This document shows positions 1 through 9,625 of a stretch of DNA of 64,000 bases, in pieces. The notes beneath the pieces are model-generated. The model worked only from the letters and a program-made list of their open reading frames with translations, ran no database searches and had not been told where the DNA came from. Made by a program: the position numbers and the translations under genes. The stretch covers positions 9,475,001 to 9,539,000 of the forward strand of contig NZ_CP163439.1 of assembly GCF_041052385.1 (NCBI RefSeq). Direction: 5' to 3'. This DNA comes from Streptomyces sp. R28. Lineage in GTDB: Bacteria; Actinomycetota; Actinomycetes; Streptomycetales; Streptomycetaceae. Position 1 is the stretch's first letter; each line of letters starts with the position of its first letter.

Positions 1-590
1 TCGGCACCGCCGGGCAGCTGCTGGTCTGCTCCCTGGCCGGCTACGCGCTGGCCCGCGTCCCGTACCGGCACGCCAACAAGATCTTCTACGCGGTGCTGGC
101 CACCCTCATGATCCCCAGCGCGGTCACCTTCGTACCCAGCTTCGTCCTCGTGTCGTCACTGGGCTGGGTCTCCAGCCTGCAAGGCCTCATCGTGCCCGGC
201 CTGTTCAGCGGCTTCACCGCCTTCCTCTTCCGGCAGTACTTCCTCGGCTTCCCCAAGGAACTGGAGGAGGCCGCCCGGATCGACGGTCTCGGCAGCTGGG
301 GCACGTACTGGCGGATCGTCGTCCCCAACTCCACCGGCTTCTTCTCAGCGATCGCGGTGATCACCTTCATCACCAACTGGAACGCCTTCCTGTGGCCGCT
401 GGTCATCGGCCAGGACCAGTCCAGCTGGACGGTGCAGGTGGCCCTGTCGACCTTCACCACCGCGCAGACCGTCAACATCCACGAGCTGTTCCTCGCCGCC
501 TCCGTGTCCATCCTGCCGCTGGTGCTCGTCTTCCTCTTCCTGCAGCGCTACCTGGTCGAAGGCGTCGCGCACACCGGCATCAAGGGCTGA
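1..590 (+). CDS. Carbohydrate ABC transporter permease, MalG type (5' end missing)
   Basis: Inner-membrane permease of a binding-protein-dependent sugar importer (MalG/ThuG family). The gene runs in from the left edge in the frame whose first full codon is at base 3 and ends with TGA at 588-590. Several hydrophobic segments are visible. The cytoplasmic EAA loop that docks with the ATPase is seen as EEAARIDGLGSWGTYWRIVVP (about bases 267-330). The C-terminus (YLVEGVAHTGIKG) is typical of MalG-like permeases. About 195 codons are present, so perhaps 80-100 N-terminal residues lie outside the window. The GH51, GH43 and GH95 genes just downstream suggest import of arabinose- or galactose-containing oligosaccharides; the substrate is inferred from context only. 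Confidence 0.93.
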   Translation, partial: GTAGQLLVCSLAGYALARVPYRHANKIFYAVLATLMIPSAVTFVPSFVLVSSLGWVSSLQGLIVPGLFSGFTAFLFRQYFLGFPKELEEAARIDGLGSWGTYWRIVVPNSTGFFSAIAVITFITNWNAFLWPLVIGQDQSSWTVQVALSTFTTAQTVNIHELFLAASVSILPLVLVFLFLQRYLVEGVAHTGIKG

Positions 591-673
591 CCGCAGAGCG
601 CCCCGGCAACCGCACAGAACGCCACAACCGTAGAGAACGCCACTCTTCGCATCGATCCATTCCGGAGTGACCC

Positions 674-2209
674 ATGCCCAACCCCGCTAGCCACCCGCCG
701 CTCGCAGGGGCCCTACATCTGGACCCCAACTTCACCGTCGGCGAGGTGAATCCGAGGCTGTTCGGATCCTTCGTCGAGCATCTCGGGCGCTGCGTCTACA
801 CCGGCGTCTTCGAACCGGACCACCCGAGCGCCGATGAGGACGGACTGCGCACCGACGTCCTGGCCCTCATCCGGGAACTGGGCGTCACCATGGTCCGCTA
901 CCCCGGGGGCAACTTCGTCTCCGGCTACCGCTGGGAAGACGGAGTCGGCCCGGTGGAGGAGCGGCCCCGCCGGCTCGACGGCGCCTGGCGGACCGTCGAG
1001 ACGAACCAGTTCGGGCTGAACGAGTTCATGCGCTTCGCGGCCAAGGCCGACGCCGAGCCGATGCAGGCCGTCAACCTCGGCACCCGTGGCCTGCAGGAGG
1101 CACTCGACCTGCTGGAGTACACCAACCACCCCGACGGCACGGCCTTCTCCGAGCTGCGCCGCTCGCACGGCGTGGACAAGCCGCACGGCATCCGGCTGTG
1201 GTGCCTGGGCAACGAGATGGACGGCCCCTGGCAGCTCGGTCACAAGAGCGCCGACGAGTACGGCCGCCTCGCCGCCGTCACCGCCAAGGCCATGCGCGAC
1301 GTCGACCCGGGTCTGGAACTGGTCGCCTGCGGAAGCTCCAACCGTTCCATGCCGACCTTCGGCGCGTGGGAGGCGACGGTCCTGGAACATACGTACGACC
1401 TCGTCGACTTCATCTCCTGCCACGCCTACTACGAGGAGAGCGACGGCGACGTCGACAGCTTCCTCGCCTCGGCCGCCGACATGGAGGCATTCATCGACGG
1501 GGTGGTCGCCACCGCCGACCACATCGGGGCCAAACGCCACTCCGGCAAGCGGATCAACCTCTCCTTCGACGAGTGGAACGTCTGGTACCAGAGCCGGCCG
1601 GTCAACAACACCGACACCCCGGACTGGAGCGTGGCCCCGCGCCAGCTCGAGGACGTCTACAACGTCACCGACGCCGTCGTGGTCGGCAGCCTGCTGATCA
1701 CCCTGCTGCGCCACTGCGACCGCGTCACCTCGGCCTGCCTCGCCCAGCTGGTGAACGTCATCGCCCCCATCATGACCGAGCCCGGCGGCCCGGCCTGGCG
1801 GCAGACCATCTTCTATCCCTTCGCCGACGCGGCCCGCCACGGTGGCGGCCAGGTGCTCCGGCTCGCCCTGGACACTCCCGTCCACGACACCGCCCGTTAC
1901 GGCGAGGTGCCCCTGCTGCACGCGACCGCCGTCCGCCAGGAGGACGGGACGCTCACCGTCTTCGCCGTCAACCGGGACACCACGAGGCCGCTCGAACTCA
2001 CCGCCGACCTGCGGGCGTTCAGCCCGGTGGCCGGGCAGGTGACGCACACCGCCCTGGCCGACCCCGACCGCCACGCGGCCAACACGCTCCAGCACCAGGA
2101 CCGTGTGACGCCGAAGCAGGTGACCGGCACGGTCACGGACGGCGGACGGCTCAGCGCCCTGCTGCCGCCGATGTCCTGGAACACCATCACCATCCCGCTC
2201 GCCCCCTGA
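674..2209 (+). CDS. Alpha-L-arabinofuranosidase, GH51
   Basis: Retaining exo-alpha-L-arabinofuranosidase that removes terminal arabinofuranosyl residues from arabinan, arabinoxylan or arabinogalactan oligosaccharides. It is 511 residues, the usual GH51 length. The catalytic (beta/alpha)8 barrel has the acid/base motif WCLGNEMDGPW (Glu181) and the nucleophile motif LSFDEWNVWY (Glu300). The N-terminal NPRLFGSFVEHLGRCVYTG signature is also typical. No signal peptide is seen, so it is probably cytoplasmic and acts on imported oligosaccharides, which fits the ABC permease 83 bases upstream. The start at 674 follows GGAGTG. It is followed by a GH43 and a GH95 gene on the same strand. Confidence 0.95.
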   Translation: MPNPASHPPLAGALHLDPNFTVGEVNPRLFGSFVEHLGRCVYTGVFEPDHPSADEDGLRTDVLALIRELGVTMVRYPGGNFVSGYRWEDGVGPVEERPRRLDGAWRTVETNQFGLNEFMRFAAKADAEPMQAVNLGTRGLQEALDLLEYTNHPDGTAFSELRRSHGVDKPHGIRLWCLGNEMDGPWQLGHKSADEYGRLAAVTAKAMRDVDPGLELVACGSSNRSMPTFGAWEATVLEHTYDLVDFISCHAYYEESDGDVDSFLASAADMEAFIDGVVATADHIGAKRHSGKRINLSFDEWNVWYQSRPVNNTDTPDWSVAPRQLEDVYNVTDAVVVGSLLITLLRHCDRVTSACLAQLVNVIAPIMTEPGGPAWRQTIFYPFADAARHGGGQVLRLALDTPVHDTARYGEVPLLHATAVRQEDGTLTVFAVNRDTTRPLELTADLRAFSPVAGQVTHTALADPDRHAANTLQHQDRVTPKQVTGTVTDGGRLSALLPPMSWNTITIPLAP

Positions 2210-2286
2210 GCGGCCCCAGGACCCCCCTCCCACCGCTCGACCCGCGCCCCCGCACCATCCCCGGACCTCAACGAAGAGGTGACACC

Positions 2287-3792
2287 ATGCCCGACACCAC
2301 ATCGCACCGCACACCGCCACCGCGCGCCCGATGGCGGACCACGCTCATCACGCTCCTGACCCTGCTCGGCGGCCTCGCCACCCTGCTCGTGCCCGCCACG
2401 CAGGCACAGGCGGCCTCGGTGACGTTCACGACGGGTGCCGACCGGACCGACCAGAACGGCAACGCACTGCAGTTGCACGGCCTGGGCATCATCAAGGTGG
2501 GCAGCACCTGGTACGGCTTCGGCGAGGACAAGACCGGCAGGTCGTCGACGGACACGTCGTTCCAGGACATCCCCTGCTACACCTCGACCGACCTGGCGAA
2601 CTGGACCTACCAGGGTCAGGCCCTGAGCCTGCAGGCCAGCGGTGACCTGGGCCCGAGCCGCATCGTGGAGCGGCCGAAGGTCATCTACAACGAGTCGACC
2701 AGCACGTATGTGATGTACATGCACATCGACAGCATGAACTACTCCGACGCGCGAGTCGGCGTGGCCACCAGCAGCACCCCGTGCGGCCCGTACACCTACC
2801 GGGGAAGCTTCCGGCCGCAGGGCAACCTCAGCCGGGACATCGGCCTGTTCCAGGACACCGACGGCACCGGCTATCTGCTGAGCGAGGACCGCAACAACGG
2901 CCTGCGCATCTACAAGCTGTCCGCCGACTACCTCTCCGTGGACAGCGCGGTGGCGGTGCTGGGCAGCGGCGGGAGCAGCGGCAGCGTCGAGTCGCCTGCC
3001 ATGGTGAAGATCAACGGCATGTACTACGTCTTCGGCTCCCACCTGACGGGCTGGAGGCTGAACGACAACGTCTACGCCACCGCCACGTCACTGAGCGGGC
3101 CGTGGTCGGCGTTCCGGAACTTCGCGGCTCCCGGCACCAACACCTACGGCAGCCAGACGGCGAACGTCATCACCGTCCAGGGCACCGCGGGCACCACGTA
3201 CATCTACGCCGGTGACCGCTGGGACACCTCCAACCTGGGCGCTTCGAAGCTGATCTGGCTGCCGCTGACCATCCGGGGCACGACGGTGAACCTCGGTCAG
3301 TACCCGACCTGGTCCCTCGACGTGGACGCGGGCACGTGGACGGCCGGCAGCGGGATCCCGTCGGAGGGGGTCCACACGGTGAAGAACCTCGGCAGCTCGA
3401 TGCTGATGGACGTCTCCAGCGGCTCCACCGCGACCGGCGCCAAGATCATCCAGTGGACGTCCAACGGCAGTACGAACCAGCAGTGGACCCTCAAGCGGGT
3501 GGCGGACAACATCTACACGCTCAAGAGCGTCAAGAGCGGGCTGTGCCTGGACGTCCCGAGCAGGTCGACCGCCACCGGCGTCCAGTTGCACCAGTGGACC
3601 TGCAACGGCGGGACCAACCAGCAGTGGGCCCTCGACCTGACCGGCAGCTACACCGGCAGCAACTACATGCTGGTGGGCGTCGGCAGCGGCCTGCACATCG
3701 GCGTCGCGGGCTCGACCACCCAGGGAGCGGCGGTGGACCAAGAACTCGGCGGCAGCGCGAGCGCCAACTCCGAGACCTGGACCTTCTCCTGA
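2287..3792 (+). CDS. Secreted GH43 (exo-beta-1,3-galactanase-like) with C-terminal RICIN domain
   Basis: Secreted glycosidase of 501 residues. An N-terminal arginine-rich region followed by a hydrophobic stretch and an AQA-type cleavage site at about residue 37 forms a signal peptide. The GH43 five-bladed propeller (about 40-345) has IIKVGSTWYGFGEDK followed by a CYTSTDLANWTY motif, which resembles exo-beta-1,3-galactanases of subfamily GH43_24 more than arabinanases. The C-terminal part (about 355-500) is a RICIN/CBM13 lectin domain with repeated NQQW motifs. The start ATG at 2287 is preceded by GAAGAGGTG. If the subfamily guess is right, it releases galactose from the beta-1,3-galactan backbone of arabinogalactan proteins. 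The exact activity is inferred. Confidence 0.88.
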   Translation: MPDTTSHRTPPPRARWRTTLITLLTLLGGLATLLVPATQAQAASVTFTTGADRTDQNGNALQLHGLGIIKVGSTWYGFGEDKTGRSSTDTSFQDIPCYTSTDLANWTYQGQALSLQASGDLGPSRIVERPKVIYNESTSTYVMYMHIDSMNYSDARVGVATSSTPCGPYTYRGSFRPQGNLSRDIGLFQDTDGTGYLLSEDRNNGLRIYKLSADYLSVDSAVAVLGSGGSSGSVESPAMVKINGMYYVFGSHLTGWRLNDNVYATATSLSGPWSAFRNFAAPGTNTYGSQTANVITVQGTAGTTYIYAGDRWDTSNLGASKLIWLPLTIRGTTVNLGQYPTWSLDVDAGTWTAGSGIPSEGVHTVKNLGSSMLMDVSSGSTATGAKIIQWTSNGSTNQQWTLKRVADNIYTLKSVKSGLCLDVPSRSTATGVQLHQWTCNGGTNQQWALDLTGSYTGSNYMLVGVGSGLHIGVAGSTTQGAAVDQELGGSASANSETWTFS

Positions 3793-3904
3793 CCGCGTGC
3801 CCCGGCGAGCCCGCCATCGAGCGGGCCGCCGGGGCACGTCCCCTACGGGGGCATTGCAACTCCCGCCTTCCGCACAGCCCTCCGCAGACAAAGGAGTTTG
3901 CGCA

Positions 3905-6790
3905 ATGGACCACTCCACGGATCGCAGACGCTTTCTGACCGCTGCCGCACTGACCGCAGGAGCGGCCGCCCTCCCCGGCGGTTTCCTCTCGGGCAAGGCC
4001 GCGGCCGCCGTCCCGCCGCAGATCACCGTCCCCGACCGCGGCATCTACGACACCTCTCAGGCCTCCTCCTGGACCGACGGCTTCCTCACCGGCAACGGCG
4101 AGTACGGAGCCATCCTCCACGGGGCGGCGACGCTGGAGAAGGTGGTCTTCAACCACCACCGGCTGGTGCTGCCGAACGGCACCCGCACCGTGAAGCCACC
4201 AGTGATCTCCGGCCGCCTGGAGGGCGTACGCGACAAGGCACTTGCCGGGGACTACGCCGGCGCCAACAGCGACTTCGCCTCCGGGTGGTCACTGCGCTGG
4301 ACGCAGACCTACCACCCCGCGTACGAACTGCGCATCGCCACCCCGGGCATGACCACCGTCAACGACTACGGCCGGGTCAACGACTTCCGCACCGGCGAGG
4401 TCAGCTCCAGCTGGACCGACCAGTACGGCGCCTGGACCCGCAGGGCCTTCGTCTCCCGCGCCGACAACGTGATCGTCCACGAGCTGATCCCCGCGCCCGG
4501 CCGCACGGTCGACACCACCCTGAGCGTCAACACCGCGCTCGACGGGGTGCCGAGCAGCATCGGTTTCACCACGCGCGCCACCACGAGCAACGGATCCGGA
4601 TACCTGAACCTGCGCGGCACCTACCCGTCCGGGCAGGGCGCCTTCGGCTACGAGGGAGTCACCCGGGTCGTCGCCACGGGATCGGGGGCCTCCGTAAGCG
4701 TCAGCGGCTCCACCATCGTGGTGGCGAGGGCGACCAGGGTGATCCTGCTGACCAAACTGGACCGCTACGAAACCTCCACGGCCTGGAACTCGGAGCCGCT
4801 GCACGCCCAGTTGGCCGCGCTCGGCACCGACTACACGACGCTGCGCTCCGCGCACACCGCCCTCCACACCGGGCTCTACGACCGCTCCCGCCTCGACCTG
4901 AACGTCTCCGACGCCGACCGCAAGCTCTCCGTCAGCGAGCTGATAGCCCGCCAGAACGCGGACCGGAGCGTCATCGACCTCGCCCTGCTGGAGCGCCTCT
5001 ACGACTCCGGCCGTTACCTCTTCGTCAGCTCCAGCGGCGTCCTGCCGCCCCGGCTCACCGGCATCTGGACGGGCTCCTGGAACGGTGCCTGGGCCGACGA
5101 CTTCACCACCGACGCCAACGTCAACCTCCAGGTCGCGGGCGGCAACATCCTCGACACCACCGACCTCATGCAGGGCTACTTCAGCCTGATCCTCGACCAG
5201 CTCGACGACTGGCGCACCAACGCCACCAACCTCTACGGCGCCCGCGGCTTCCTGGCCCCGTCCCGCACCGACGGCGAGTACGGCCACATGCTCCACTTCA
5301 ACAACAGCTCGTTCCCGGGCCACTGTTGGACCGGCGGTGCCGACTGGCTGCTCCAGCCGTTGCTCGAGTACTACGAGGTCACCGGCGACGAGACCTTCCT
5401 GCGCGACAAGCTCGGCCCCGCCCTGATGGAACTGGCCCTGTTCTACGAGGACTTCCTCACGCGCACCGACTCGGGCGGCAAGGCGGTCTTCGTGCCGTCC
5501 TTCTCCATGGAGAACTCACCCGGCAACACCGGCGTGTGCCTGTCGATCAACGCCACCGGCGACATCATGGCCGGCAAGCACGCCCTGCAGGCCGCCATCG
5601 ACGCAGCCAACACCCTCGGCGTCGAACAGGGCAGCGGCCAGGGAGTCGCCCGCTGGACCGCACTGCTGCACAAGATCCCCGACTACCGCGTCAACGGCGA
5701 CGGCGCGCTCGCCGAATGGTCCTGGCCCACTCTGACCGACCGCTACAACCACCGGCACATCCAGCACCTGTACGGCGCCTGGCCGCTGCACGAGATCAAC
5801 CCCGAGGAGGAGCCCTCGCTCGTCCGCCCGGCGCTCAAGGCCCTGGAGAAGCGCGGCGACCAGAACATCTCCGCCCACGGCAGCCTCCACCGCGCCCTGG
5901 CCGGCGCCCGGCTGAAGGACGGCGGCAAGGTCTACGACAACCTGAAGAAGATCATCGGCAACAACATGGTCTTCAGGTCGCTGATGACCTCCCACAACCC
6001 GAACCTCGACATCTACAACGCCGACGCCGCCCACGCCCTCCCCGGCGTACTCGCCGAGTCCCTGATCTACTCCCGCCCCGGCGTCCTGGAGATCCTGCCG
6101 GCCCTGCCCGACCAACTCGCCAAGGGCTCCATCACCGGCGTACGGGCACGCGGCCGCATCCGTATCCACACCTTCAGCTGGGACCTGTCCGCCCGCACCG
6201 CCACCCTGTCCGTCACCTCCGCCGTCAACCAGGACTTCACCCTCATCAGCCGCCGCGGCATGACATCGGTGACCACGTCCGCGACCGTGGCCTCCTCGTC
6301 CCTGGGCACCCACGCGCGCAAGGTCACGCTGGCCGCCGGGCAGCGCACGGACATCACCGTCTCCCTGCTCAGCGGCTGGTTCCGGCTGGTCAACCGGCGC
6401 AGCGGCAAGGCTCTGGACGTCTCCGGCGCCGGCACCGCCGACGGAGGGAAGATCATCCAGTACACCTCGTCGGGCGCCCTCAACCAGCAGTGGCGGTTCC
6501 TGCCCAACGCCGACGGCTCCTTCCGCCTCGCCGCCCGCCATAGCGGCAAGGTCCTCGCCAGCCCCGGCGGCTCCGCCCAGGGCACCCAGCTCGTCCAGTG
6601 GCAGGACACGGGCGGCGACAATCAGCGGTGGAAGCTCGTCGACGCGGGCGGCGCCTACTACCGGCTCGTCAACGTCGGCAACGGCTGGTGCGCGGACGTC
6701 GCAGACGGCTCCACGGCCGACAACGCCCGTGTCATCCAGTGGCCCGTCGGTACCGGCACCAACCAGCAGTGGCAGCTCGTCGCCCTGTGA
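3905..6790 (+). CDS. Tat-exported GH95 glycosidase with RICIN domain
   Basis: Large secreted glycosidase (961 residues) of the GH95 type, a family of alpha-1,2-L-fucosidases and alpha-L-galactosidases. It begins at the ATG at 3905, ten bases after AAAGGAG. The N-terminus has a twin-arginine signal (DRRRFLTAAALTAGAAALPGG), so export of the folded protein through Tat is likely. The N-terminal beta domain contains GNGEYGAILHG. The (alpha/alpha)6 barrel follows with DANVNLQVAGGNI and HCWTGGADWLLQPLLEYY, and a beta-sandwich leads to a C-terminal RICIN domain (about 825-961) with QQW repeats. With GH51 and GH43 upstream, removal of terminal fucose or galactose from arabinogalactan is a reasonable inference. 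Confidence 0.88.
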   Translation: MDHSTDRRRFLTAAALTAGAAALPGGFLSGKAAAAVPPQITVPDRGIYDTSQASSWTDGFLTGNGEYGAILHGAATLEKVVFNHHRLVLPNGTRTVKPPVISGRLEGVRDKALAGDYAGANSDFASGWSLRWTQTYHPAYELRIATPGMTTVNDYGRVNDFRTGEVSSSWTDQYGAWTRRAFVSRADNVIVHELIPAPGRTVDTTLSVNTALDGVPSSIGFTTRATTSNGSGYLNLRGTYPSGQGAFGYEGVTRVVATGSGASVSVSGSTIVVARATRVILLTKLDRYETSTAWNSEPLHAQLAALGTDYTTLRSAHTALHTGLYDRSRLDLNVSDADRKLSVSELIARQNADRSVIDLALLERLYDSGRYLFVSSSGVLPPRLTGIWTGSWNGAWADDFTTDANVNLQVAGGNILDTTDLMQGYFSLILDQLDDWRTNATNLYGARGFLAPSRTDGEYGHMLHFNNSSFPGHCWTGGADWLLQPLLEYYEVTGDETFLRDKLGPALMELALFYEDFLTRTDSGGKAVFVPSFSMENSPGNTGVCLSINATGDIMAGKHALQAAIDAANTLGVEQGSGQGVARWTALLHKIPDYRVNGDGALAEWSWPTLTDRYNHRHIQHLYGAWPLHEINPEEEPSLVRPALKALEKRGDQNISAHGSLHRALAGARLKDGGKVYDNLKKIIGNNMVFRSLMTSHNPNLDIYNADAAHALPGVLAESLIYSRPGVLEILPALPDQLAKGSITGVRARGRIRIHTFSWDLSARTATLSVTSAVNQDFTLISRRGMTSVTTSATVASSSLGTHARKVTLAAGQRTDITVSLLSGWFRLVNRRSGKALDVSGAGTADGGKIIQYTSSGALNQQWRFLPNADGSFRLAARHSGKVLASPGGSAQGTQLVQWQDTGGDNQRWKLVDAGGAYYRLVNVGNGWCADVADGSTADNARVIQWPVGTGTNQQWQLVAL

Positions 6791-6917
6791 CGGAACGGCG
6801 CGGTGCGGCACTCCCTGGTCGCACCGAGGCCCATCGCACGCCCTCGGCCCGGGCGCGGAGGGCGTCCTCGCCCCCAGACATCCTCCGCTCCACACCTGAG
6901 CCACATGACCGTCCGTG

Positions 6918-7335
6918 CCGCACCACAGCACCATGGCCTCGTGCATGGCGGGCAGGGTCTCGTAGTCGCGCGCCAGACGACGTGAGCGCATCAGCCAGCT
7001 CAGCGTTCCTTCCACCACCGTTTGACGATGTCGAGGTGAGCTGCGGTTTCTCGACCGCCCAGTCGACCAAGCGCCCGGCATGGCCGCCGTCCGCCCCCAC
7101 CAGGCGGATGGAGAAGTCCGTCCTTCGCAGCCGCTCCAGCAGCGGGACGGCGGCCTCGCGGTCCCGCACGCCCGCCGCGGTCACAGCCACGACCAGACCG
7201 AGGCCAAGGCCGAGGCAGTCCACCACCAGGTGTCGCTTGCGGCCGCCCACCTTCTTCGCGGGAAGTCCGCGGGCAGGCTGGCCCACTTGACGCCGTTGTC
7301 GGCCACATAGCGGACCGCGTCGATCATCTGCCGGT
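6918..7335 (-). pseudogene. IS5-family transposase remnant (frameshifted)
   Basis: Decayed DDE transposase read on the minus strand in three frames. At about 7265-7330 it encodes HRQMIDAVRYVADNGVKWASLPADFP, the N-terminal part of IS5-type transposases. It passes directly into KVGGRKRHLVVDCLG and an ADGGHAGRL stretch (about 7090-7270), with the segment that normally lies between them missing. A different frame then carries SWLMRSRRLARDYETLP and MHEAMVLWC at about 6918-6995, the typical C-terminal end. An internal deletion and at least one frameshift make it non-functional. No clear terminal inverted repeats were found. Confidence 0.8.
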
Positions 7336-7404
7336 GGCAGAAGCCCTCAGAAGCCCTCCGGCCAGGAACCCCTGGACCCGGCCCGGATGCGCAGACCGCC
7401 TAGC

Positions 7405-8724
7405 ATGGGCCGGTGCGCACTCCCCCTCGCTGTTGCGGGCCTTTCGGCCCCAAGTCCCGAAGAGCTGAGGAGCACCGACGACTTCTTCTGGGACCGCACC
7501 ATGGGCGCGTGGATCGCGACCGGGCACGCGGTGGTCAGCAAAGCCGCGGGTGACCCGAGGCTGTCTTCGGTGCGCTGTCCGGACATCGAGGCCGTCCCCG
7601 AGGAACTGCGGCCGTTGGCCCGGGTCCTGAGCCGGCAGATGCTCTACAGCGACGCCCCCGACCACCCCCGGCTACGGGCCCTGATCAGCAGGGCCTTCAC
7701 CCCTCGGGCGGTGGAGACACTTCGCGCCCGGATCCTCGAAGCCGTCGACCGGATCATCACCCACGCGGCGTCGACCGGGCGGATGGACATCGTCGCGGAC
7801 CTCGCCCGCCCCCTGCCTCTCACCATCATCTGCGACCTCCTCGACGTACCGCAGCAGGACCGCCCCGCCCTCGCCTCCTGGTCCGAGCCGATCGCCGAAG
7901 CCATAGGCAACTCCCGGCTCGACGCCGACCGCAACCGCGAGGCCTCGCAGAGTATGACGGACATGCTCGCCTACTTCCGCGAGCTTCTCACCCGATACGA
8001 CACCCCACCGGCCTCCCATACCTTGCGCGCCCTGGTGACCGAACAGGCCGGGAACACCGACCAGGACCTCGACGAACTCCTCGCCAACTGCGCCCTGCTC
8101 CTGATCGCCGGTCACGAGACCACCACCCACTTCATCGGCAACGCCACACTCGCCCTGCTCCGCCACCCGCACGCGGCCGACCAGCTGCGCCGCCGCCCCG
8201 AGCTGATGCCTGCCGCGGTCGAGGAACTCCTGTGCTACGACGCCCCGGTACAGCTGATGCTGCGCCAGGCGCGGCACGATCTGGACCTGGCGGGCCGCAC
8301 TGTCTCCGAAGGGCAGACGGTGCTCCTGGTTTGCGGCGCCGCCAACCGCGATCCGGCCGTGTTTCCCGATCCCCATGTGCTGGACTTCGAGCGGCCCGGC
8401 GGACGCCACATGGCGTTCGGGCACGGCCCGCACTTCTGCCTCGGCGCCGCGCTGGCCCGCCTGGAGGGCGCGATCGTCCTGGAGGCACTCCTCACCCGCC
8501 TCCCCGGCCTGCAACTCGACAGCACCGAGCCGCAGCAGTGGCAGCGCAGCCTCAACTTCCGTGGCCCCACCCGCCTGGACGTCACTTTCACTCCGCCTTC
8601 GGCCGATCACGACAGCGGCACCCAGGCCATGCCGACCACCAGTTCCTCGTACGGCGTCGGCTCCGCGACGCATGTAGGCGCATGCCCCGCCCGGCCTGGG
8701 CCTGGTGGCGTCGCGGGCGCCTGA
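7405..8724 (+). CDS. Cytochrome P450 with K-helix ExxR changed to ExxC
   Basis: Soluble class I bacterial P450 of about 440 residues. The I-helix oxygen-activation motif is AGHETT (from residue 235) and the heme loop is FGHGPHFCLG with the axial Cys345. The normally near-invariant K-helix ExxR reads EELLCYD, so the Arg is Cys277 (codon TGC at 8233-8235, one C-to-T change from CGC). Start is uncertain: ATG at 7387 or 7405, neither with a good ribosome site. The last 25-30 residues after TRLDVTFTP look like read-through rather than family sequence. It lies directly after a dead IS5 copy and no ferredoxin gene is adjacent. It may be a degenerating gene or a naturally ExxR-less P450, as reported for CYP157. 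Confidence 0.85.
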   Translation: MGRCALPLAVAGLSAPSPEELRSTDDFFWDRTMGAWIATGHAVVSKAAGDPRLSSVRCPDIEAVPEELRPLARVLSRQMLYSDAPDHPRLRALISRAFTPRAVETLRARILEAVDRIITHAASTGRMDIVADLARPLPLTIICDLLDVPQQDRPALASWSEPIAEAIGNSRLDADRNREASQSMTDMLAYFRELLTRYDTPPASHTLRALVTEQAGNTDQDLDELLANCALLLIAGHETTTHFIGNATLALLRHPHAADQLRRRPELMPAAVEELLCYDAPVQLMLRQARHDLDLAGRTVSEGQTVLLVCGAANRDPAVFPDPHVLDFERPGGRHMAFGHGPHFCLGAALARLEGAIVLEALLTRLPGLQLDSTEPQQWQRSLNFRGPTRLDVTFTPPSADHDSGTQAMPTTSSSYGVGSATHVGACPARPGPGGVAGA

Positions 8725-8835
8725 CCGCGGCCCGGCGCGCCGCCCTCGTCGCGGTGCGGGGCCAGGGATCAATGAGGGCATAGTCGGTACACGTCGCGCA
8801 TCCGAGCGACGAAGGAGCGCGACGACGAAGCGGGG

Positions 8836-9102
8836 ATGGCGGTGCAGCCGATTCACCGCCTCCTCGTCGACTTCGTCGGTCGGGACAACCGGCCGGGCAG
8901 CGTTCGCGACTGTGCCTTCGATCTGCTGCGTTGGTGGCGTTGGTTGCGGGTGATCCAAGTCGAGTGGGACCGGGCCACATCCGCCGAGGTCCGTGACTTC
9001 GCGCTGTGGCTGCGGGCCATGACCAAGCGGCGCACATCCGCCCGTACGCACTCGGCAGCGACCGCAGGGACCACCAACCGGGTTGGGCAGCAAGGCCGTT
9101 GA
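8836..9102 (+). pseudogene. Tyrosine recombinase/integrase N-terminal fragment
   Basis: Bases 8836-9030 encode a stretch resembling the N-terminal SAM-like, DNA-binding domain of phage-type integrases: LLVDFVGRDNRPGSVRDC, then AFDLLRWWRWLR, WDRATSAEVRDFALWLR. The reading frame ends after about 88 codons and no catalytic R-H-R-Y domain follows, so this is a fragment. It lies in the eroded region between the P450 and a membrane protein gene. Confidence 0.55.
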
Positions 9103-9625
9103 TCAGCTGCCCGACCCGGAAAAGGGAATCCGGGCAATGATCGATTACCGAAGAGCGGAGCCACTTCCCCCTGGCTGTACGACGCCCTCTCTCCCGCCGA
9201 GCGCGACGAGCTGGTCACCGAGCTCGAACCCATCACCGCGACGCTGGTGTCCGCAGGGTCGCAGTGACGAGAAGCGACTGACGGGACGAGGGGTCCGCCG
9301 TCCGGTACGGCGCGTCCCCCCGCCCAGCATGCACATCCGCGATGCTCGACCCGACCATCGACTTCCTGGGGTGCATCCCGATCGCATCCGCTCCCTGGCA
9401 GACCCCAAGGCCACCCGGCGAACCCCGACTCCACACGTGGCAGAACCCCCGGCTGACCCGCGCCAGCGGGGGTTCTGCATCGCCTGTTCTGTCACACGCG
9501 AGTCACGAACACACGATGCGAGGCTCCACGCCTATACACCTGACTCCCGCGGACCGTCGGCGAACCCTCACACCCCTTTACCGAAGGTCCGCGCGTCGCC
9601 TTGGATGGGGCCCGCCGAAGCCGGA
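9103..9625. other. Non-coding or decayed stretch
   Basis: No intact gene is visible. Bases 9150-9267 hold a short open stretch (WLYDALSPAERDELVTELEP) with normal codon bias that ends in TGA. It may be the tail of a broken gene that I do not recognise. A strong hairpin lies at 9440-9478. Confidence 0.4.
9440..9478. terminator. Hairpin, probable bidirectional terminator
   Basis: The arm GCAGAACCCCCGGCTG pairs with CAGCGGGGGTTCTGC with one bulged base across an 8-base loop. No T-tract follows, as is common in Streptomyces. It lies 150 bases beyond the stop of the minus-strand membrane protein gene at 9626. Confidence 0.5.

Noticed and set aside
713..2320. Long open frame antisense to the GH51 gene
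   Set aside because: Arises from the GC-rich codon bias; no domain, and GH51 on the other strand is unambiguous.
5516..7081. 521-codon minus frame containing the IS5 end fragment
   Set aside because: Only the first 60 codons match the transposase; the rest is antisense to the GH95 gene.
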